Shown here piece after piece: positions 49,843 to 59,930 of a stretch of DNA of 64,000 nt (positions within the stretch are counted from its first letter, which is position 1; each line of letters starts with the position of its first letter). The DNA is taken from positions 248,001 through 312,000 of the forward strand of contig JAYKXP010000027.1 in NCBI GenBank assembly GCA_037176845.1. The letters are read 5' to 3'. The stretch comes from Paramarasmius palmivorus. Its lineage: Eukaryota > Basidiomycota > Agaricomycetes > Agaricales > Marasmiaceae. The translations under genes and the position numbers were made by a program. The notes beneath the pieces are model-generated. The model saw nothing but the letters and a program-made list of their open reading frames with translations. It did no database searches and had not been told where the DNA came from.

Positions 49843-51162
49843 TTAGTGTGCTACTGGGACAAGACCTGTGTTACCTCCCGCTCCGCTCTCTTCCTTGGGG
49901 AGTAGTTCCGTGATACGAGTCCTCTCGATTTCGACTCCTTCTTTCCCGAAGTAACGTTCGCTCTAACGGCCGAAATGTTAGGCCCGTCCATTACTAGAAG
50001 ACCGGTTTGAACTTCGCTCACCTCAAAGCTCCATTTATCATTAGCACGGACCCAGTTCCCGAGATCATCGGCGTAGCTGGCCAACTCGTCAGAGAATCCC
50101 GCAGTCTGCAGCTTCGCGTATGCGGTCAAGAATTCTTCAGCGAGTGAGTCATGAAGGTCGCCAATCCACTTTAACGCAGCGTGGAGACCGATCTGTTGTT
50201 CGTTCATAACGATGGTGACAAGGTTGTGGCGGTCGTCACCCCGGGATTGCCTTGGAACATCGCTGTGAGATAGACGCTGGATCGGGATGGAACTAGGAAC
50301 TTACTCGACATTGTAGGAACATAAGTCATTACCAATAATCAACATGTCGATGGAGGTCCAGGTGAGCGTCTTGATAATGGGATGTTCCATGTCCTCGTCG
50401 GAAAGGTTCATGTGTATCTCGTTGACAGCAAATGAAGGCTTGGCACCAATTGTGTCACGGCGGACATCAAAGTAACGCTTGACGCTATCGATACGGTGGT
50501 CCTCACGGTCCAAGGCCTGCTCTACGACAGCGTCCATGTAGAGTTGGAAAGTGTCAACGAAGCGACGTTGTGCAGATGGAGTGGCGGTTCGGACCGCGTT
50601 TTCCCAGAATCTAAGAGTCATCTATCAAGTGCTCTATGATCCATCTTACAAGCGTACTTACTGCCGGGCAACCTCGCCACCAACCCACTCACCAGCGGGT
50701 CTGGGCTTGTGTGGATTACGAATGGCGTCCATAACGATGTCGGCGTAGACACGGGCTCCATTCCCGTCGGCGACATCGGAATACTCGTCGATGACGAAGA
50801 AGAGGTTCATCAAATCACATCCGATTCGGCATCCGTCTGTGTCGAGCATGTACTGGTTAGTTCGATCCTCTAGAAAGGAAGAGGACGTACCTCTGTTTAC
50901 TTTGGCGAATGCCAAAGAAGCTAGAAGATCTGCGAAGGGTACGATTAGTCCGAGACTTTTGAACGTGAAGAAACGTCTACTCACTGAAGTCGCACTTGTT
51001 GAATGCTTTCTGGGCCTTGGGGCTGAAGGCGTTGAAGCTCTCGCACCATGCTGAGGACTCTGCTTTGCATTCCTCGTAGTTGGGGTTGATGAAACGAGGC
51101 CAGGGCCAGCTACGAAGAGTGTTGGGGATGACGAACTTGATACCAGTGCCAGTGGAGGACAT
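49843..51162 (-). CDS. Sesquiterpene synthase, Delta6-protoilludene-synthase-like
   Basis: Class I terpene cyclase converting farnesyl diphosphate to a sesquiterpene. Starts [20 protein letters not shown]. Landmarks: Asp-rich metal motif DEYSD within [45 protein letters not shown]-type motif NDLCSYNVE; and the effector RY in SERYFG. The last exon is reached only by removing an intron after KWSFE (about 49970-50025), giving a stop at 49843-49845; reading straight through would lose the RY motif. About 345 residues, the normal size. The order and wording of motifs closely resemble basidiomycete Delta6-protoilludene synthases (Armillaria, Stereum, Omphalotus pathways), but product cannot be proved from sequence. 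Head-to-head with C2H2 copy 3. Confidence 0.9.
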
Positions 51163-51878
51163 TGCGACTTCTTTTGTTTGCGAGTTAAACTTCTCTGCCA
51201 ACACCGCATTGAACAGCGCAAGATATATACCTCCTACTATCTCATCATGCGGCGGAATCCCGTGTCATTTGGGGAAAAGGAATAAACTCGTGAGCGTATG
51301 TGTAGCGCTCTATGTGCAACCGCCACTGCCATTTCGATCCGCATCGCGACTTTTGGGCCTTTGGGTGTAGTACGATGATTGAAGTCACGTACAATGGCAT
51401 GGGCATATTCGGTCATGATCTTCATTGAGCGTTGAAAGCCTGACCCGATTAAGCCGCGGGATTGTCGCTAGACCATTTTGTGCCTCCGTGTTCCCAGGCG
51501 TTAATGACATAGCAGTGACGGTGATCGAACGGCCATTCGCGGTCACGACGACGATATAATGACCCAAGTCTATCTGTATCACCCAAATCCAGTCCAAGGA
51601 CCAGGGTCTACCTGAAAATGATCGCTGTATGAGGGCTTGAGGTACCGAGGAGTGATGGCTAAAGTCCGCGCGGTTGTCTAGTCGGGAAATACTGATGGGA
51701 TCATCCCGACACATCCGACGTTCAAGGAAGTGTACGCGTCGGTCTATTGACTGCGTTAGGTGTAATATGGGATCGATAATATAAGAAGTACCGACGCGAA
51801 CGACTCTGGGTGAACTTACGCTGTCGATTCGAGGCCCGTACACAATACCTGCGCTTACAGCTATCGGACTTCTTAAAG
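51163..51878. other. Shared promoter region cyclase/C2H2
   Basis: About 715 bp between divergent starts of the sesquiterpene synthase and C2H2 copy 3. TATATAT on the minus strand at 51223-51229 serves the cyclase side. A 152-codon minus frame inside (51385-51843) has no motif and is treated as chance. Confidence 0.45.
51223..51229 (-). promoter_or_regulatory. TATA box of the sesquiterpene synthase
   Basis: TATATAT on the minus strand, about 61 bp upstream of the ATG at 51162. Confidence 0.5.
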
Positions 51879-53088
51879 ATGTCCTTTTCTTTGCCTCTAC
51901 ATCTGTTAGGACACGTTCAACTTGTAATTTCGACTCCTTCGGCGCGCAACGATGCTTCCTTCGAACTACGACCTCTTCAACTTGATCAGAAGTCCAGCGG
52001 AACCATCCCTTCGACGATACACATCAAAGCGGTGGAAACACCTGAAGGGATGACATTCGAGTTGTCTGGAGATGATTCACCAGCTAGTACACCATTGACT
52101 GACTTGTCAACGCCTCCTGGTAAGACGTGTCAATTCTCACAGAAAACCGATTCTAATTTGATAGCACGCACAGAATATGATGCACTGTCTTCCATTCACC
52201 AACAGAGTTGGCAGAATAACTTGGGGCTCGATAGTGATCCCTACTTCGGTAGGTCCATATGTTTTCGAGGTTATCCGAGACTAAGCGACATCGGTAGGCC
52301 TGACGCCGGATTTCGATAACTGGCTGAACGGAATGCCAAGCGACGGTCTCGAATTTGGCGTTGCAAGCGAGGGCCTAGTATTCCCTAGCAGCTTCTCCAA
52401 CACCTCGAGCATTGGACATGCCTTCTCGGATAGCTATTCAGAGCAAAAGCCAGACACCTTGAACCCCATGTACGCTCTTCCGAGTCCTTCGTTCAAGCCA
52501 TCCATGGACACGTTCAGCACCCTGTCCACCTCCCCGTTCCTTCCATTCCCAACCTCAAATGACGTGCCGAGCATTGAAAAGGTCGAAGATTCAACTTCTT
52601 CGTCCACTGACTCTGAGTCTTCAGAGTTCCGCGAACGTAGTTCCTCTATTGCCGAATCGAACGATGGTGCTAGTAGCAACGCCAGTACTTCCCGACCACA
52701 GACTCGTTCCAACTCTCCTTCATCTTCGACGTCATCCGGAACCAAGAAGCGCTCTACGCAACACCGTCCACGGCCGTTCCGATGCAAGGAGCCAGGTTGC
52801 GACCGTGTCTTCACGAGTAACTACACACGTGAAACGCATATGCTTACGCACAGACCGAAACCGAAGCAGAGTTACCAATGCACGATTGGCTGTGGTGCGT
52901 TGTTCTCGAGGAAGCATGATAGGTTTAGGCACGAGGTTTCTCAACACGGGAAGCCGACGCAATGGACTTGTACGCATTGTGCGCAGTACTTTTCATCCGA
53001 GAAGACATTGTCTGTGCATAGTTGCGATCGTCCGTTACGATTCCAATGGAGGCCGCAGAGGTCAGATGAGCATCATATGATCCAGTAG
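51879..53088 (+). CDS. C2H2 zinc-finger protein (copy 3), putative pathway regulator
   Basis: Third paralogue. Start at 51879 (MSFSLPLHLLGHVQLVISTP) matches the other two copies; the upstream in-frame ATG at 51810 would add 23 residues they lack. Shared N-terminal motifs: SFELRPLQLDQ and AVETPEGMTFELSG. Introns near 52120-52165 and 52248-52295. The Ser/Thr-rich middle (SSSTDSESSEF, SSPSSSTSSG) resembles an activation or phosphorylation region. Fingers: CKEPGC...HMLTH, CTIGC...HEVSQH, CTHCAQYF...H, C. Ends SDEHHMIQ. Its head-to-head position with the cyclase makes it the best candidate for a cluster regulator, by inference. Confidence 0.85.
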
Positions 53089-54358
53089 TCTCCCTTTGAA
53101 AACGATATGTTATTGTTGATAGTATTTGGTATGGATTCTGTACGACTTCCTTGTAATAGATATGTGTATGAATAGGATAATTTTATTGCTCCAGGGGGGC
53201 CTTGTTGTATTTTCTGCGAAGCGAAAGTAGTATAGAAGACAACAGTCCCTTCAACTCAGAGGAATCGTGCCTCCAACTACACAAAGAACACGTCAGAGGT
53301 GTCCTTCATTGACAGAGATGGATTACACACTAGATTTGCCAAGTCCCTAGTACCCCTTTGTCAAACCAATGATTCTGACATTTTCCGAGGATGGAATGAG
53401 CGCTATGTTGAACTCCCGAGGATATGTTTGCAGAACATATGGTGGAAGAGGACGAAGATTATTTGGATTGCGTAGACGTCGGAGAGAAGATGGTCAGCAA
53501 CCAATCAGAATGCTGGACCCGAGCGACGAGTCCAGACCGTGTCGGTGTGGCACTGTTTGGCAACAGCTTTACGCGGGTTATCTCCTCGCTCATTGAACAT
53601 TCGCTGTATGTACTGAACATCTTCTCTTTCCCACTGCCATTCAGCGCTCTGTTGCTGACATAGCTGATCTGATTCTTGTCAGTGCCCAGTTGTATCAAAC
53701 TGGGTTGAAACTGGGTCTTTTGTCAAGTTGGTCCTCGGAAAACGGGGTCTTCTCCCGCCGTTTCGCGAAGCAGGGTGCAAGCCAAGTAGGAAGGAGGCTT
53801 CAAACCTCGTTGTATTGCTCAGGATGCTGAACTCGACGTTCTACAGATAATAAACCGGTTATGGCGGCGAAATGAGTGGGGTCTGGGGAAACGCACCAAA
53901 ATTCATGCTTGTGGGTACGCTGTCTATTAGTCTATCAGTGTTGCGCCAGTTCACTCAGGACTTAGGCCACAGATCACCGCGAATAACGGCGCACTCAGAT
54001 CTGTGATTAGCGTGTCATAGATTCATCATACCCCCACAGATGCGCCCTAGCGAACGTTACCCTCCGCGGGGAGGTGAATCTACGTTGATCACCTCATTTT
54101 GTTTGGAAGACAGATTAGCATTCGGGATCATGATCGACTCTATAGCCAAACTTGGTGATCAGCCCAAAATGTACTCGGCGCTATGGGTAGGCCCTCTACC
54201 GCTGACCTCTACCACTTCCGCTGACCTCTACCTGTGCTCCGCTGTTGCTAGGTAATTCTCCCGCTAGTCCTCAGTCTTCTCACCGAAGCAACCCGAGCAC
54301 CAGAACGAGCACACACATAAGTACTCGATGAGCGCCCTCCAAGATTCCCACAACTCCA
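53089..54358. other. Intergenic region C2H2/P450
   Basis: About 1.27 kb. Open frames around 53369-53700 overlap on both strands without a motif. It contains a direct repeat of 15 bp at 54199-54232. Confidence 0.4.
54199..54232. repeat. Direct repeat of a 15-mer
   Basis: CCGCTGACCTCTACC at 54199-54213 and again at 54218-54232, about 130 bp before the P450 start. Possibly a regulatory repeat; no binding protein is known. Confidence 0.6.
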
Positions 54359-56706
54359 ATGGCTACCATCGCATCCCAGTCCATTCCAGTCTTCCCTCCA
54401 AAGGCCGCTCTGGCGACGGATTTCCTCACCAGCCAGCCCAAGTTGGCGCTCCTAGGTCTCCTTGTCGTCTCTTACATCGTATACCGACAAGCCTTTGGCA
54501 ACCGCAACAGGAGCTCTCTGCCTCCTGGTCCCAAGGGTTTACCGATAGTCGGGAACTTGTTCCAACTTAGTCAAGAGTCCTGGCACACCTTTACTGAATG
54601 GAAGAAGACTTATGGTAAGCGAACTGTGTTCTGCGGAGAAAACCATGCCGCTGACACATGTCCAGGTGACATTGTGCACATCAACGTTGCAGGTCAGGAC
54701 ATTGTTGTCTTGAACTCGCACAAGGTCGCTGCGGATTTGTTGGACCGAAGGGGCCCGATTTACAGCAACAGACCCCGCTGGATCGGTAAGTCGAATCGAC
54801 TCTAGACTTCTTCGAGATCTTGCCAACAATAGTCCCATAGTCGCATCTGAGATCTTGACCGGTGGATTGTTGGTCGTGTTCACCCAGTACAACGATGTGT
54901 GAGTCTGTTCTAATCAAAGCCAATGGCGTGTCGCTAATAGCGCAATTGCAGCTGGCGTCGCATGAGACGTGCCGGTCACGAAGGTTTGAACAAGACTGTC
55001 GCCGCTAGCTTCCAGGTTCCTCAGTACCGCGAGGCAATCAGTCTCGCCAGCGGAATGATCAGACAACCTAAGCTCTGGAATGCTGAGATTCGAAGGTAAG
55101 ACCTTTGCATGACATTCGGTTATTCGTGGCAACTCAGTATTTATTTACCACCAGGGCCACCGCTTCCATGGTCTGGTCTGTTGTCTACGACAAGGAACCT
55201 ATTACCGACGTCCGGGACCCCCAAGTCGCTGCTGTCAACGATTTCATTTCACGTATCACCCGCGCTGCTTTCCCCGGTGCCCATTACGTCGAATATTTCA
55301 CCTGGATGAGGCACCTCCCTAACTGGATGGCTAAGTGGAAGCGTGATGCTGAGGCATGGTACAAGAAGGACTCAGCAATGTTTGAAAGCTTGTTCCTCGA
55401 GGCTAAGCAGCGTGTGGTATGTGTGGCCCTCCCCGCCGTCTTGCGACCATCCTATCTGACATGTCGTTTACAGAAAAGTGGTGAAGAACGCCCCAGTTTC
55501 GCGGCTAACCTTGTTCGGGACACTGAGAGGCACGGTCTTAGTGACAGGGAGTCTGCCTGGCTTGCGGCTACTCTATAGTAAGTCTCTGTTCAGGTAACAT
55601 ATTCCGAATCTTGCTCAAATCAGCAACCAGCGCCGCTGGTGCCGAAACCACTGCCGGAGTTCTTACTTGGTTCATGCTCGCAATGGAGCTGTACCCTGAA
55701 GTTCAACAGAAGATTCACGATGAACTCGACGCTGTTGTCGGCCGTGACCGCATGCCTACCTTTGCTGATTTGGACAGCCTTCACTACATCCAGGCTACCG
55801 TTCGTGAGGCTTTGAGATGGCACCCTGTCGGTGAGTAATCTGGGAAGATGTTTGCCCGGCACTCGTTGACTAATTATCTTGGCTCTTAGACCCTGTCGGT
55901 TTGCCTCACCAATCTACTGAGGACGATTGGTACGAAGGTCACTTCATCCCCAAGGGGACTATCTGTATTGCCAACGTCTGGTATGTTGTATTCCATGACT
56001 GCAATGAGTCTTTTCTGACGAGGTTACTCCGAATAGGGCCTTGAACCGCGATGTTGAAGCATATGTACGCTCCAGATCATTCGACGGGGAACGTCATTCT
56101 GACGAAAATCTTATAGGGAGCTGATGCTGCAGAATTCAACCCTGGACGATTCCTTGACAAAAACGGCAAGATTATGCCTGCCTTGGCTGACACCAAAGAA
56201 GGTAATGTTTCATGTTATTCTATTCTGTGAGCATTGATTGACCTTAATTTACAGAGGGTACGTGTTCCGATCCGGGGAGGACCTTGTGTACTAATTACTG
56301 AGCTTTGACATAGGACACGTTACCTACGGTTTCGGTCGCCGGTAAGCCCTTTCGCCTAGCGGAATCCTGTAAGGCCCGCACTCATCATTCTCACCAGACT
56401 TTGCATCGGAAGACACGTTGCCAACAACTCTCTTTTCATCGATATTGCCTGTCTTCTTTGGGCCGCCACCATTCGCCCTGTCAAGGATGCTGAAGGTAAA
56501 CCTGTCATACCCATTGAATCTGTTAGCATCAACGATGGATTGGTTGTGTAAGTCTATCACCTACTTTTCGGGGTTAGTCGCTGATTAGACGCTTCGCCTC
56601 GTTCTTCAGCCGACCTCTTCCATTCGACTGTGATATCCAATACCGATTCCCCGAAGCCGAGACCATCCTTTCTGAGACCATGGAGTTGGTTGAGGCTGAA
56701 CGGTAA
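54359..56706 (+). CDS. Cytochrome P450 (type A, copy 3)
   Basis: Close paralogue of the minus-strand P450 at 11.8-14.1 kb. Starts MATIASQSIPVFPPKAALAT; anchor LALLGLLVVSYIVYRQAFG; hinge LPPGPKGLPIVGN. C-helix WRRMR (54949-54970), I-helix AGAETT (about 55640), K-helix REALRW, and heme loop YGFGRRLCIG (assembled across the intron at 56341-56397) with Tyr in place of the usual Phe. Ends TMELVEAER at TAA. A 3-nt exon (56255-56257) gives a better intron size than one long intron. Intact. The nearest P450 to the cyclase, so a good candidate for the first oxygenation, by inference. Confidence 0.9.
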
Positions 56707-57581
56707 AGGGATTGGGTTTCGCGTTTTTCTTTGTTCCCTACCAAATCGATAGAATTAGACAATCTTCACGACATCCTGTATCAGGTATATCTGTACCAGT
56801 TAATATTTGCAATACAACAATGGCGACACGTACATACAACAGAAGACGGCGGGGACCTTCGGTCAGGCTAGTTCGTGTTCACGTCGGCACGGTCCAATCA
56901 GCTGAGAGGCCAAGTGTCAGGGATCAGTCAGCGAAAGCGGGCAATAATGGGGAAGTGAGGATTTCTCGTGGAAGAATGGTTGTTATATACAAGCCTTTCC
57001 ATCAGTCTCTTATTCAGTGCGCTTCGTGTTGTTGAATGCGGCCGTGTTCAAGATGCTCAAAAATAGCATCAGTGCGACCCTGGCGAATTGAACTTGTTCG
57101 CTGTATAAAGCAGCTGTATAAGTCTTGAGAATAGTCGTGCTGCGATGGTCCGAACAGGTGAACCGTCTTGAATAAAACTTCACGTTGCATATCAACCCTG
57201 CGGCGCTGACGGCGGCCCTGCGCATCAGTGGCAACAAGGTTTATCATTATGGTCATTGTCGGCGAGAACCCCTGTATTCATGTGAAGGTGTGGCTGCTAG
57301 GCAAACACCGCATTGAATTAGAGTAAGATCAATTGTCAGCTAGACAAGCCATATGAACCTTTATGTTCTGATTGAGAAAGCATGCTATTCAGAATGTGTA
57401 GCTGACAGGGTGATGGCTCTGAGGTGGAGATGAGAGTGTAGCTGGAAAGGCGGAGTTCGCCTGACACTCGTGACGTATCGGCCCTTTTGCCATGCCATCA
57501 AGGGGCCATCTCGGGTGGGTTAGCTCAAGATTCGTTTTTGTTTATATACCCCACCAAGTTGATCCTTCCTCCTACTCTTCA
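56707..57581. other. Intergenic region P450/F-box-like gene
   Basis: About 875 bp; no supported gene. A TTTATATACC stretch at 57541-57550 is a possible TATA element 40 bp before the next start. Confidence 0.4.
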
Positions 57582-59252
57582 ATGCTCACTCTACCCCCGG
57601 AACTACTGAATGCTATCGTCTACGAGGTTTGTCTTCATTCTGAGTCTAGACGGTTGCCTTATGGAGTCTCCTAGCTCTCGTCTCTTGAAGACAAGAAAAA
57701 TCTACGGATCACAAGCAAATACTTGAACTTGGTTGTCGGACCCCATTTATTCTCGAACATCACAATCGATGTGAAGAGGAACGGATTAGGTCCGAGTGTA
57801 TCTCTCTTGAAGGTCTTTACGACGAGGGGATGCAGGGCGACTTCATACGTGAAGAAGCTGACTATCAAGTCATTGGGACCTACCATGGAACTTCCTATTG
57901 CCCGTGGACTGGATGGAATTATACGGCCTCAGATGCTGACGCAGGAGGAACTGGATGCAAAGGTTGTTGCGTTTGATGACATGAAGGAATTACTTCCCCG
58001 GATGCTGTCGTTGTTTGTCAACTTGACAACCGTCGAGTGCGTTTCTCTATTCCGTCGTAATGCCTCGATATTGACTGATTACCAGCTGGACTATCCCTCA
58101 TCACGATCCTGAATGGTCTCATGCCCTCGTCATAAACACCATATCAACACATCCATCGTTGTCCAACCTTTCATTGGAGTTTGTGTGGAACTATCATAAA
58201 CCCCACGCATCGCCGCTCAATCTCACTCCATTCCGCAACCTAAAGAGTTTTTCGTTGAAAGGCTCCTTCAGGGACCTCGAGGATAATGTTTTACGTCCAT
58301 TGCGGGGTCTCTTGAAGAACAATGCCGACCTCTCATCGCTCAGCTTGAACTTCACCAAGTCAGCGTTAAGCTCCTCAGCAGATCTCGATCAATTCATCAC
58401 GTCGTGGTCGCCAAAAAGCCTCGCAAAATCAAAGCTAAAGCACCTCCGGCTAGGTCTATTTCAAGGCAACCTTACTCCTTCCTCAATATCCCATCTTCGT
58501 TCCCTCACCTCCCTCGAGCTCCTTGATGTGCGCATGGTCTTCAGTAATATCTGGGACGCGCTACACCAGGAAAACATCTACCTCCGTGAAATCAGCGTTC
58601 CAGCTGTAAACGATTCATTCCTACGATACATCTCCTCATATAGCGGGATCCGAAAATTACACTATCACTCCCTCGGTGCTCCAATCGAGGTCGTGGACAA
58701 CTCGATGGCTGATATGTTGTATGATCAAGTCCTGCCCCGTCATGCCGAGACGCTCGAGGATTTGGCGCTTCATTCCTCGTTTGAAGGCCGGTGGTCGGTC
58801 GGAGAGAGGAACTTGGGCGCTTTGCAAAGTTGCACCGAGTTGAGGTCCCTTGGATTATCAATAAATAGGAGCAACTCCGGCGGAGTCGATACCGGTGCTG
58901 TTGTGAGTACCCGCGTTCCGTAAGTGCGAAGGATGCTGAACCATAGTGTTATTAGGATTCGGTACTTCACCATGCATCTTCGCAGACGTATCTGCGACAG
59001 TTAAATCTCCGGTATGCTCTGTTTGTCGGGCCTCGGCCGACAAATACCAAACCCACGGAACTATCTCGGGCGCTCATCTTCGATTTCACCAAGCAAATAG
59101 AAGAGGCCGTGCTCGGATTCGCTTGCCAACAGCGGGAGAGCCGTGGTTTGCAGGTTGCTGTCCACGACAGCAACTACGAAGGGGTTTATGAAGCACGGGC
59201 TGATACCATTGGTGTGTTGCGGTTCGCTGTTGTGGATGGATTGACATATTAG
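57582..59252 (+). CDS. F-box-like leucine-rich protein
   Basis: Starts MLTLPPELLNAIVYE, an F-box-type opening, continued after an intron (about 57627-57674) by LSSLEDKKNLRITSKYLNLVV and GPHLFSNITIDV. Then an irregular leucine-rich body (LRPLRGLLKNNADLSSLSLN, LRSLTSLELLDVRMV, CTELRSLGLSINRS). Introns near 58036-58084 and 58905-58955. The last exon, DSVLHHASSQTYLRQLNLRY onward, ends DGLTY at TAG. About 510 residues. Same general build as the gene at 27.4-29.0 kb, but not a close copy. Target and pathway link unknown. Confidence 0.68.
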
Positions 59253-59774
59253 GTCGTTGTCGTTGCGTTGCCGTTGTCCATCATTGAAGAACGACATCTG
59301 TACATCTAAGTTTGTTACTTGTTCGCTCCGTGTACTACTACTACATATATCCTTTTTACGGCTTGCACAGTGGAGTTGAACGTTTTGGCATGGCCGAGCA
59401 AGACCGACAATTTCGCGCAGCCATCGAGAATAAATCGTGATGTCTATCATTTTGAACGCAGTACCATCTCTAGGGAGCACGATTATCACACGAAGAGGAT
59501 ATGGCCGTTTGGTGTCCGGAGGTTCCACGCATCAGTTCAGGGTGAAGATTCACCTGCCAGAGATATTGGCTAACATAGTGTCGTTCGCACACGTAGATGA
59601 AAAAGAAATACAGCTTTAATGCTAGATTATGTATGGAATATGTACAATGAACTACTACGTTGCGATTATTATTGTAGTCTAGAATAGATAAGTATATAAA
59701 TATCTGAACTTAAAAAAGAATGTTTCCCCTGAGAATACCCAAATTCCCTTTCTTTGAAGGCTCTTAAAGGCCTT
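59253..59774. other. Convergent intergenic region
   Basis: About 520 bp between the 3' ends of the F-box-like gene and the GMC gene. A short frame at 59437-59619 has no motif. Confidence 0.4.
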
Positions 59775-59930
59775 TTACCAGGCACCGTAGGCACCAAATA
59801 CTTTGGCACCCTCACGTTTTGCGAAAGGCAGTCCGTAAACACCGAGAGCCGGTGCTTCAATCTTTGCCTCACGCTTGAAAGGCAAGCCGTAGACACCCAT
59901 AGCCGGAGCCTTGATCTTGGGCTCACGCTT
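59775..59930 (-). repeat. KR-delimited peptide repeats encoded in the GMC gene
   Basis: Three repeat units of 18, 19 and 14 codons, each opening AAG/AAA-CGT-GAG (Lys-Arg-Glu). Units 1 and 2 differ at the codon level in several synonymous places within GVYGLPF (GTC/GTT, GGC/GGA, TTG/CTG) but keep the same residues there. Their amino-acid differences are few: P/A, K/E and M/L, plus one extra Ala before the third KR. Confidence 0.85.

Noticed and set aside
49851..50207. Longer open frame reading through the last cyclase intron and ending ...VTQVLSQ
   Set aside because: It loses the SERYFG effector motif expected after KWSFE; removing the GT...AG intron restores it and a normal C-terminus at 49843.
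51385..51843. 152-codon open frame on the minus strand upstream of the cyclase
   Set aside because: No domain, signal or paralogue; lies in a divergent promoter region.
53369..53700. Overlapping frames on both strands, one acidic (MFAEHMVEEDEDYLD)
   Set aside because: No family match, no intron structure and competing frames.
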